The translations under genes were made by a program, and so were the position numbers. This document shows, in pieces, positions 1 to 5,660 of a DNA stretch of 7,730 bases; the stretch's first letter is position 1; every line of letters starts with the position of its first letter. Source of the stretch: an uncultured Rubrivivax sp. (GTDB lineage Bacteria; Pseudomonadota; Gammaproteobacteria; Burkholderiales; Burkholderiaceae_C); contig CALJUI010000361.1 in the NCBI GenBank assembly GCA_937975735.1, forward strand, positions 1-7,730, in the 5' to 3' direction. The notes beneath the pieces are model-generated. The model was not told where the DNA came from. It ran no database searches and saw nothing but the letters and a program-made list of their open reading frames with translations.

Positions 1-699
1 CACAGAGGTAAGCGCTACCGCGCCGATGCCGAGGGACTCGATCGCGAGAAGCCGGTCGAGTTGGCCAAGGCCATCGAAAAGGTCAAGTCGTTCAAGCAGA
101 CCAAGTTCGACCAGTCGATCGAAATCTGCATGCACCTGGGCATCGACGATCGGCAGGCGGATCAGCAGATTCGCGGGTCCGTGTCGCTGCCGCACGGCAT
201 CGGTCGGACGATGCGCGTGATCGCATTCTGCTCGGCGGACAAGGTCGACGCCTGCAAGCAGGCCGGCGCCATCGAGGCCGGGGCGGAGGAACTGGTCAAG
301 AAGATCGAGGACGGGTGGATGGAGTTCGACGTGGCGATCGCCAGCCCGGACATGATGCGCGTGGCCAGCAAGCTCGGCCGCACGCTAGGGCCCAAGGGTC
401 TGATGCCCTCGCCCAAGGCCGGCACCGTCACGCCCAACGTGGCGCAGGCGGTCAGGGAGTTCGCGGCCGGCAAGGTCGAGTACCGCAATGACAGCGGCGG
501 CAACCTTCACGCGGTGATCGGCAAGCAGAGCTTCGACAGCAAGCAGCTTACGGAAAACGCGCAGGCGTTTATCGACCAGATCACGCGGCTGCGGCCCTCG
601 ACGGTCAAAGGCCAGTACATCAAGAAGATCAGCATCAGCGGCACGATGACCCCCGGCGTGCTCGTGACCCTCGCCGGCAGCCAGGAGTCGGACAGCTAA
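1..699 (+). CDS. rplA: Large ribosomal subunit protein uL1 (5' end cut off)
   Basis: uL1 binds 23S rRNA at the mobile L1 stalk, helps move deacylated tRNA out of the E site, and in many bacteria represses its own operon. The frame is open from base 1 and gives 232 residues, so only a few N-terminal residues are missing (E. coli uL1 has 234). Family motifs are clear: LPHGIGRTMRV, FDVAIASPDMMRV, LGRTLGPKGLMPSPKAGTV followed by TPNV, and near the end KGQYIKKISISGTM. The visible N-terminus (HRGKRYRADAEGLDREKPVE) and the segment FCSADKVDACKQAGA differ from the betaproteobacterial protein and resemble planctomycete homologues. That fits rplJ downstream but not the genes after 1040. The family call is near certain; the taxonomic reading is from recognition only. 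Confidence 0.96.
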   Translation, partial: HRGKRYRADAEGLDREKPVELAKAIEKVKSFKQTKFDQSIEICMHLGIDDRQADQQIRGSVSLPHGIGRTMRVIAFCSADKVDACKQAGAIEAGAEELVKKIEDGWMEFDVAIASPDMMRVASKLGRTLGPKGLMPSPKAGTVTPNVAQAVREFAAGKVEYRNDSGGNLHAVIGKQSFDSKQLTENAQAFIDQITRLRPSTVKGQYIKKISISGTMTPGVLVTLAGSQESDS

Positions 700-705
700 C
701 ACCAC

Positions 706-723
706 CCGCGCCCGACGGCGCGG
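706..723 (+). other. Hairpin next to the rplJ ribosome binding site
   Basis: CCGCGCC (706-712) and GGCGCGG (717-723) form a perfect 7-bp stem with the loop CGAC. It sits between the rplA stop (697-699) and the GGAG Shine-Dalgarno at 725-728, which is 7 nt before the rplJ ATG. No U-run follows, so it is not an intrinsic terminator. It could tune translation of rplJ or be a processing site, or be chance in GC-rich DNA. Confidence 0.4.
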
Positions 724-735
724 CGGAGATCAGTC

Positions 736-1038
736 ATGAGCAAGCCAGTAAAGAACATGATCGAAGACAGCTACCGCAAGCTGTTCGGCGAGGTCGACAG
801 CGCGGTGATCATCGACATCTGCGGCGTCAAGGCCAACGACAACAACACGCTGCGCAGCAGTCTCGCCGAGCGCGAGATCCGCGTGACCGTCGTGAAAAAC
901 AGCCTCGCGAAGCGCGCCTTCGCCGACACGCCCATGCAGCCGATCAGCGACCTGCTCGACGGCCCGTGCGCGATGGTCACTGGCGGGCAGAGCGTGGTCG
1001 AGGTCGCCCGCGGGTTGATCGCCCCGGCCAAGGCCATC
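736..1038 (+). CDS. rplJ: Large ribosomal subunit protein uL10, N-terminal part, truncated by in-frame join to phoU
   Basis: uL10 is the base of the ribosomal stalk: its N-terminal domain binds 23S rRNA and its C-terminal helix carries the bL12 dimers. The ATG at 736 has GGAG at 725-728 and lies 36 nt after rplA, the normal operon order. About 100 residues are uL10-like: MSKPVKNMIEDSYRKLF, VDSAVIIDICGV, the conserved VTVVKNSLAKRAF and the DGPCAMVTGG segment. The sequence is closer to planctomycete than betaproteobacterial uL10. After about residue 100 (AKAIANLE) the frame becomes PhoU. The rest of the globular domain and the whole bL12-binding helix are absent (E. coli uL10 has 165 residues), so this product could not build a stalk. 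rplL and rpoB, which normally follow, are missing. The exact end is uncertain within about 1020-1062. Confidence 0.85.
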
Positions 1039-1065
1039 GCCAACCTCGAGCGGTTCGGTGACGAG
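1021..1065 (+). other. Probable chimeric junction between rplJ and phoU
   Basis: Upstream the frame is uL10; from ANLERFGDEAARIARAAERL onward it is PhoU. Planctomycete-type uL10 proteins often have an AK.I.NLE-like stretch at this point, and PhoU has IANLER(I/V)GDEA, so the two parents could share several codons here. The reading frame is kept. Each gene lacks its other half, and neither missing half is found elsewhere in the window. A homology-driven misjoin in assembly, or a chimeric template, explains all of this; natural recombination is a less likely alternative. The boundary cannot be placed to the base without both parent sequences. Confidence 0.8.
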
Positions 1066-1470
1066 GCGGCGCGCATCGCGCGCGCGGCCGAACGCCTGGT
1101 CAACACCGGCGTACCGGCCCGGCTTCGGCTGCCGGTGGGTGACCTGCGGGTCGAGGCAGAGCTGGCCACGGCGTCGATGCGCAAGGCGCTGGACGCGTTC
1201 GCGCGGCTGGACGCCGAGCAGGCGCTGTCGGTGCTCAAGCACGACGACGAGATCGACCAGGAGTTCGACGGCCTGCTGCGCAAGCTGATCACCTACATGA
1301 TGGAAGATCCGCGCACGATCTCCGCAAGCATCGACCTTGTCTTCGTCGCCAAGGCCATCGAGCGCATCGGGGACCACGCGAAGAACATCGGCGAGGCGGT
1401 GATCTACATCGTCAAGGGCACCGACGTGCGCCATCAGCCGATGGAGGACGTCGAAGGCGCGGTGCGCTAG
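1039..1470 (+). CDS. phoU: Phosphate signalling protein PhoU, C-terminal part, N-terminus replaced by uL10
   Basis: PhoU is a peripheral protein of two three-helix bundles. It couples the Pst phosphate transporter to PhoR and keeps the Pho regulon off when phosphate is plentiful. About 143 residues remain of a usual 235 or so. Both metal-binding ExxxD motifs survive: ERFGD (residues 105-109 of the joined frame) and ERIGD (209-213). The stretch LRKLITYMMEDPRTI is nearly the same as in E. coli PhoU. The end DVRHQPMEDVEGAVR is a normal C-terminus. About 80-90 N-terminal residues are missing, and no start codon with a ribosome binding site is evident within the fragment. phoB starts 15 nt after the stop, the usual phoU-phoB order. 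In the source organism the intact gene presumably followed pstB. Confidence 0.88.
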   Translation, partial: ANLERFGDEAARIARAAERLVNTGVPARLRLPVGDLRVEAELATASMRKALDAFARLDAEQALSVLKHDDEIDQEFDGLLRKLITYMMEDPRTISASIDLVFVAKAIERIGDHAKNIGEAVIYIVKGTDVRHQPMEDVEGAVR

Positions 1471-1485
1471 CAGGGAGCACGAGCG

Positions 1486-2205
1486 ATGCGCATGAGCCGG
1501 GTGCTGGTGGTCGAGGACGAGGCGGCAATCTCCGAGTTGATCGCGATCCACCTTCGACATGCCGGCTTCGACGTCGTGCAGGCGGTCCACGCCGCCGACG
1601 CCCAGGCCTCGGTCGACGCCGTGCTTCCCGATCTGGTCCTGCTCGACTGGATGCTCCCCGGGCAGTCGGGCATTGCGTTGGCACGACAGTGGCGCGCGCA
1701 GGAACGCACGCGCGAGCTGCCGCTGATCATGCTGACCGCACGCAGCGAGGAGGCCGACAAGATCGCCGGCCTGGATGCCGGCGCCGACGACTACCTGACC
1801 AAGCCGTTCTCGCCGAAGGAGCTGCTCGCGCGCATCCGTGCGGTGCTGCGCCGCCGCGCGCCGCAGGCGCTGGACGCGGCGGTGGAGGTCGGGCCGCTGC
1901 GCCTCGACCCGGCCACGCATCGGGTGACCTATCAGCGCGACGGCGCCACCCACGACCTGAAGATCGGTCCGACCGAGTTCCGGCTGCTGCACTACCTGAT
2001 GGCGCATCCGGAGCGCGTGCACAGCCGCGCCCAGATGCTCGACCGCGTCTGGGGCGATCATGTGTTCATCGAAGAGCGCACGATCGACGTGCACATCAAG
2101 CGCCTGCGCGAGGCGCTGTCGCCGGCCGACTGCGCCGGCCTGATCGAGACCGTGCGCGGGGCGGGCTACCGGCTGGCCCGGCCGGCCGACGGCCTGGCGG
2201 CCTGA
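1486..2205 (+). CDS. phoB: Phosphate regulon response regulator PhoB
   Basis: This OmpR-family activator, when phosphorylated by PhoR, binds Pho boxes and switches on phosphate-scavenging genes. It has 239 residues. The receiver domain (about 5-125) has the acidic pair E10/D11, phospho-acceptor D54 in LLDWMLPG, T84 and K106 in LTKPF. A winged-helix DNA-binding domain (about 135-232) has IGPTEFRLLHYLMAHPERV and ERTIDVHIKRLREAL. The ATG at 1486 is chosen because AGGGAG at 1472-1477 lies 8 nt before it; a second in-frame ATG at 1492 is possible. phoR follows after 10 nt. No Pho box is visible just upstream; the operon promoter probably lay in the DNA lost at the phoU junction. PhoB is preferred over other OmpR regulators because of the phoU and phoR neighbours. 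Confidence 0.96.
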   Translation: MRMSRVLVVEDEAAISELIAIHLRHAGFDVVQAVHAADAQASVDAVLPDLVLLDWMLPGQSGIALARQWRAQERTRELPLIMLTARSEEADKIAGLDAGADDYLTKPFSPKELLARIRAVLRRRAPQALDAAVEVGPLRLDPATHRVTYQRDGATHDLKIGPTEFRLLHYLMAHPERVHSRAQMLDRVWGDHVFIEERTIDVHIKRLREALSPADCAGLIETVRGAGYRLARPADGLAA

Positions 2206-2215
2206 GCATCCGACG

Positions 2216-3562
2216 ATGGCCTGGGTCGCACCGCGCGTCGGACAAGCGGTCGGGGCGTGGGCCGGCGGGGCGCTGATCGGCCTGGTGGGCGGCGCACTGG
2301 CCGACTGGCCGGTGCTCGGTGCGCTGGCGGGCGGCGTGACGGCCATCGTCGTGGTCGTGATCGTCGATGCGCGCCGCGGTCGCCGGCTGGTGCGATGGCT
2401 GCGCGGCGGCCAGCACGGCGCGGCGCCGCGCGACACCGGTTTCTGGGGCGAACTCGGCTATTGGGCCGAAAAGGCGCTGCGGGCCCGCGAACGCGTGATC
2501 GACGACGAGCGGCGGCGGCTCGAGCAGTTCCTGTCGGCGATCGAGGCGTCGCCGAACGGCGTGCTGATGCTCGATGCCGACGAGCAGATCGACTGGTGCA
2601 ACTCGGTCGCCGCGGTGCACTTCGGGCTGAACCCGGAACGCGACCTCGGGCAGCGCATCACCAACCTCGTGCGCTCGCCCGAGTTCAAGGCCTACCTGAC
2701 GCAGGGCCGCTTCGACGAGCCGGTGAAGCTGACGGCCCCGTTGGGCCGCGCCACCCTGTCGGTGATCGTGCAGCCCTATGGCGAGGGCCTGAAGCTGATC
2801 CTGTCGCGCGATGTCACCGAGCGCGAGCGCGCCGAGGCGATGCGGCGCGACTTCGTCGCCAACGTGTCGCACGAGATCCGCACGCCCTTGACGGTGCTGG
2901 CGGGCTTTGTCGAGACGCTGGCGACCCTGCCGCTCGACAACCAGGAGCGCAAGCGCGTGCTGGCGTTGATGACGCAGCAGACCGACCGGATGCAGGTGCT
3001 GGTGGCCGACCTGCTGACCCTCGCCCAGCTCGAGGGCAGCCCCCAGCCGGAAGCCGACACCTGGATCGATTTCGCGCCGTTGATGGCCGCCGCCGAGCGC
3101 GATGCGCGCACGCTGTCTGCCGGCCGGCACACGATCGAATTCACCGGCGAACCCGGCCTGCAGGTCGCGGGCCAGGAGGGCGAGTTGCAGAGCGCGATCG
3201 GCAACCTGCTGACCAATGCGGTGCGCTACACGCCCGAGGGCGGGCGCATCGACGTGCGATGGTCGCTGCGGCCCGACGGCAGCGGCCAGGTCGAGGTGAT
3301 CGACAATGGGCCGGGCATCGCGCGCGAGCACCTGCCGCGGCTGACCGAACGCTTCTACCGCGTCGATGGCAGCCGCTCGCGCGACACCGGCGGCACCGGC
3401 CTGGGTCTGTCGATCGTCAAGCACGTGATGCAGCGCCACGGCGGATCGATCGACGTCGAGAGCGAGCCCGGCCGCGGCTCGACCTTCCGCCTCGCCTTCC
3501 CGGGCGTGCGGATCCGCCGCTTGCCCAGCGAGCGAAGCGAAGAGGTGGTCAGGGCGGCGTAG
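2216..3562 (+). CDS. phoR: Phosphate regulon sensor histidine kinase PhoR
   Basis: This inner-membrane kinase phosphorylates PhoB when phosphate is scarce and dephosphorylates it otherwise, taking its signal from Pst through PhoU. It has 448 residues. Two close hydrophobic segments (about 10-30 and 33-50) leave almost no periplasmic loop, as expected for PhoR. A PAS-like region (about 105-200) starts at LEQFLSAIEASPNGVLMLD. The phospho-acceptor is H219 in FVANVSHEIRTPL. The ATPase domain has N334 in GNLLTNAVRYTPEGG, the G1 box DNGPG (363-367) and the G2 box GTGLGL (393-398). The start is 10 nt after phoB with only a weak ribosome binding site, so translational coupling is likely. The C-terminal tail after about residue 425 is basic and low in complexity, and its last 14 nt overlap the convergent gene. 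Confidence 0.95.
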   Translation: MAWVAPRVGQAVGAWAGGALIGLVGGALADWPVLGALAGGVTAIVVVVIVDARRGRRLVRWLRGGQHGAAPRDTGFWGELGYWAEKALRARERVIDDERRRLEQFLSAIEASPNGVLMLDADEQIDWCNSVAAVHFGLNPERDLGQRITNLVRSPEFKAYLTQGRFDEPVKLTAPLGRATLSVIVQPYGEGLKLILSRDVTERERAEAMRRDFVANVSHEIRTPLTVLAGFVETLATLPLDNQERKRVLALMTQQTDRMQVLVADLLTLAQLEGSPQPEADTWIDFAPLMAAAERDARTLSAGRHTIEFTGEPGLQVAGQEGELQSAIGNLLTNAVRYTPEGGRIDVRWSLRPDGSGQVEVIDNGPGIAREHLPRLTERFYRVDGSRSRDTGGTGLGLSIVKHVMQRHGGSIDVESEPGRGSTFRLAFPGVRIRRLPSERSEEVVRAA

Positions 3563-5216
3563 CGCGCCGGACCCAGACCACCGTGACCTCGTCGCGGTCG
3601 GAGGGCCGCCGAACGTTGGCCAGCGTCGTCCAGCCCTCGGGCGGCGCCGGCAGCGGTAGCGTCTTGGTCACGGCCAGCCGGATGCGGCAGTCGCCCGACG
3701 GCGCCTCGGGCCGGGCGTCGACGCGCCAGCGGCCCTGCGTCTCCAGCACCGCGATCTGCGCCGTGCCCAAGCCCGGGGCGGCGATGCAGTCGTCCGGGCG
3801 CACGTGAAGCGCCAGGCGTTCGACCCAGGGCCGCATGCTGCGCGCGTAGTCGAGCAGCGGCAACCACAGCGTCGACAGCAGCAGCCAGCACAACGCGACG
3901 CCGCCGGCGGGGATCACCATGCTCTTCCAGACCGCCTCGCGGTGGCGGCCGGTGCGCCAGCGCACCAGCCACAACCAGGACAGGGTGCCGATCAGCGCGG
4001 GGATCAGGTCGAACCAGCTGAACGCGGCGACGAAGCCGGGCGCGAGCTTGGCGACGTTGGCCGCCGGCTTCGCCGGCCAGCCGGTGACCATCGCGACGTA
4101 GATGATCCATATCGCCAGCGCGCTGATCGTGAAGAAGCACATCGACAGCCAGTCGACCGCCGCCGACGCACCCCGCTTGAGCGTCGGCAACGCGAACGCG
4201 GCGAGCATCGCGGTGCCCGGCAGCGCGAGCATCAGCGCGCGGTCGGCGCCGCCCATCGCCAGGTTCGCGCCAAGCCCGGACAGGACCACGATCAGCGGCA
4301 CCGAGACGTGGCGGTGGGTCAGGTGCCGCCGCCAGCGCCACAGGGCCCACAGCATCGCCGGCCAGACCGGCCAGAGGAACCAGGCCCACTGGCGCAGGAT
4401 GGACCAGGCGTCCCCGGCGTCCAGCCCCGTGGCGACCCGCCAGCGCCAGGTCTGCGCGAGCATGCCGATGCCGATCGCGGCGAGGGTGCCCACCCCGACC
4501 CAGGCGCTGGTCGTGCGCACGACGGCGTAGCTCGATCGTGCGCAGACCAGCGTCGCACCGGCGCCCATCGCCAGCGCCATCGCCGGTGCGCCGCTGGCGC
4601 TGAGCACGCCCAAGCCGGCGATCGCGCCCAGCCGGCCGGCGAACGCCCGATAGGGCGCCACCGCCAGCGACCACAGCAGCAGCGCCACCGCCACCAGCTG
4701 CGCCAGTTCGGGGGTGGTCTCGTGACCGAGCTGCAGCAGGCCCAGGCTGGCGATCAGCGCGAGCAATGCCGCATCGGCGATCGCCCGCGCGTAGTCCACC
4801 GGTTCGGCCTCGCCGCCGAAGGCGAAGGGCACGGGCTGCGCCGCTTCGGTGCGCGCCAGGTGGTAGGTGGCGTACCAGACGAGGGCCAGCGTCAGCGCCA
4901 GCAGCAAGGCGAACGGAAGGCGAGCGGCCAGCGGCCCGCCGAGCCAGGGACCCAGCGCCGCCACGAAGGCGGCACCGAGCCAGTGCGGCATCAGCGCCGC
5001 GTCGACCGGGAGGCCGCCGAGCGTGGGCGCGAGCCAGGCGGTGCGCCCCTCGGCCATAGCCGCCATCAGGCCATAGGCGGCGAGGTCGGCGTTGCGCCAG
5101 GGGTCGCGCCCGAAGATGCCGGGCAGCACGTAGGCGGCGCAGAACAGCAGCAGCGCCAGCCGCGGCAGGCGCTGTGCGCCACGGCGGGTCAGAAGGGCAG
5201 GGGTGACGGTGCTCAC
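3549..5216 (-). CDS. ArnT-like integral membrane glycosyltransferase (GT-C/PMT family), divergent
   Basis: The product is about 555 residues with many hydrophobic segments: one near 20-35, a cluster at about 80-345, and more near 360-380, 400-420 and 435-455. A soluble C-terminal tail of about 100 residues holds two cysteines. The first loop, RDPWRNADLAAYG then GLPVDAALMPHWLGA, matches the layout of ArnT/PMT proteins, which move a sugar from a polyprenyl-phosphate carrier to lipid A or protein on the periplasmic side. The usual DE.RY and EKPP motifs are altered here, so activity and substrate are unknown. The GTG at 5216 begins a plausible MSTVTPALLTRR N-terminus; a GTG at 5240 would add eight residues (MACHHARL). 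Neither has a strong ribosome binding site. The gene lies 94 nt after rpmE, beyond its terminator, so it probably has its own promoter, which I cannot identify. Its 3' end overlaps phoR by 14 nt. Confidence 0.75.
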   Translation of the reverse strand: MSTVTPALLTRRGAQRLPRLALLLFCAAYVLPGIFGRDPWRNADLAAYGLMAAMAEGRTAWLAPTLGGLPVDAALMPHWLGAAFVAALGPWLGGPLAARLPFALLLALTLALVWYATYHLARTEAAQPVPFAFGGEAEPVDYARAIADAALLALIASLGLLQLGHETTPELAQLVAVALLLWSLAVAPYRAFAGRLGAIAGLGVLSASGAPAMALAMGAGATLVCARSSYAVVRTTSAWVGVGTLAAIGIGMLAQTWRWRVATGLDAGDAWSILRQWAWFLWPVWPAMLWALWRWRRHLTHRHVSVPLIVVLSGLGANLAMGGADRALMLALPGTAMLAAFALPTLKRGASAAVDWLSMCFFTISALAIWIIYVAMVTGWPAKPAANVAKLAPGFVAAFSWFDLIPALIGTLSWLWLVRWRTGRHREAVWKSMVIPAGGVALCWLLLSTLWLPLLDYARSMRPWVERLALHVRPDDCIAAPGLGTAQIAVLETQGRWRVDARPEAPSGDCRIRLAVTKTLPLPAPPEGWTTLANVRRPSDRDEVTVVWVRRATPP

Positions 5217-5267
5217 GAGCCGTGCATGATGGCACGCCACAGCGGCGGGCCCCGCCGAGCGGGCATG

Positions 5268-5288
5268 AAAAAGGCAGCCGGAGCTGCC
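5268..5288 (-). terminator. Intrinsic terminator after rpmE
   Basis: Read on the minus strand, GGCAGC TCCG GCTGCC forms a perfect 6-bp stem closed by a UCCG (UNCG-type, extra-stable) tetraloop, followed directly by TTTTT. It starts 22 nt after the rpmE stop codon and should end the rpmE transcript before the ArnT-like gene. Confidence 0.85.
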
Positions 5289-5310
5289 TGTCTGTGATCG
5301 CGGCGCGGCC

Positions 5311-5571
5311 TTACTTCTTCATGCCGACGTGGGCGAACTTGTTGCGGAACTTCTCGACGCGGCCGCCGAGGTTGTCCACGCTCTTCTGCGTGCCGGTGTA
5401 GAAGGGGTGCGACTCGCTGGTCGTCTCGAGCTTCATCAGCGGCAGTTCGCGGCCGTCGTCGAGCTTGATCGTTTCCTTGGTCTGAAGGCAGGAACGGGTG
5501 ACGAACTGGAAGCCGTTCGACAGGTCCTGGAAGCAGACGTCGCGGTAGTTGGGGTGAATGCCTTCTTTCAT
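5311..5571 (-). CDS. rpmE2: Large ribosomal subunit protein bL31, type B
   Basis: bL31 is a small protein that helps bridge the two ribosomal subunits. The 86 residues match the type B form: MKEGIHPNYRDVCFQD, LSNGFQFVTRS, LETTSESHPFYTGTQK and GGRVEKFRNKF. The zinc-binding CxxC motif of type A bL31 is absent; the two cysteines (15 and 28) are far apart. The ATG at 5571 is chosen by alignment to the family. The frame can be extended upstream to 5664, but that sequence overlaps the rho stop and is not conserved. rho lies 89 nt upstream on the same strand, an order common in Betaproteobacteria. A TATAAT box in the gap suggests an additional promoter, and an intrinsic terminator follows the gene. 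In some bacteria type B copies are Zur-repressed when a type A copy exists; I see no recognisable Zur site here. Confidence 0.95.
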   Translation of the reverse strand: MKEGIHPNYRDVCFQDLSNGFQFVTRSCLQTKETIKLDDGRELPLMKLETTSESHPFYTGTQKSVDNLGGRVEKFRNKFAHVGMKK

Positions 5572-5647
5572 GGGGTGCTCGCTGGAGTGGGTCGGCAGCC
5601 ACGGCGCCCGATGCGCGCGCACTTGCCTGAACGAGGGACAATTGCTA

Positions 5648-5653
5648 ATTATA
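5648..5653 (-). promoter_or_regulatory. Possible -10 box for rpmE
   Basis: A perfect TATAAT on the minus strand lies 7 nt after the rho stop codon, inside a short AT-rich island (GCTATAATTAGCAATTG) in otherwise GC-rich DNA, about 76 nt before the rpmE ATG. No good TTGACA-like -35 sits 16-18 nt upstream, where the DNA is the end of rho, so the call is tentative. Confidence 0.4.
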
Positions 5654-5660
5654 GCCTGCG

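Noticed and set aside
736..1470. A new ribosome-phosphate signalling protein made from uL10 and PhoU
   Set aside because: Both partners lack parts needed for their functions, the flanking genes point to different phyla, and the join lies in sequence that both families could share. An artefact is the simpler explanation, so it is not annotated as a real fusion.
730..2436. Long minus-strand open frame (568 codons) opposite the uL10/PhoU, phoB and phoR genes
   Set aside because: It is low-complexity, rich in Arg, Ala, Asp, His and Gln, lies opposite recognised genes and spans the likely chimeric join. This is usual in GC-rich DNA.
3355..5235. Long minus-strand open frame (626 codons) covering the ArnT-like gene in another frame
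   Set aside because: It is Arg/Ala/Gly-rich with no membrane segments or family motifs, while the overlapping frame is clearly a membrane protein.
3804..5297. Plus-strand open frame (497 codons) rich in Gln, Arg, Gly and His
   Set aside because: It lies opposite the ArnT-like gene, its composition is that of an antisense GC-rich frame, and no known fold is recognisable.
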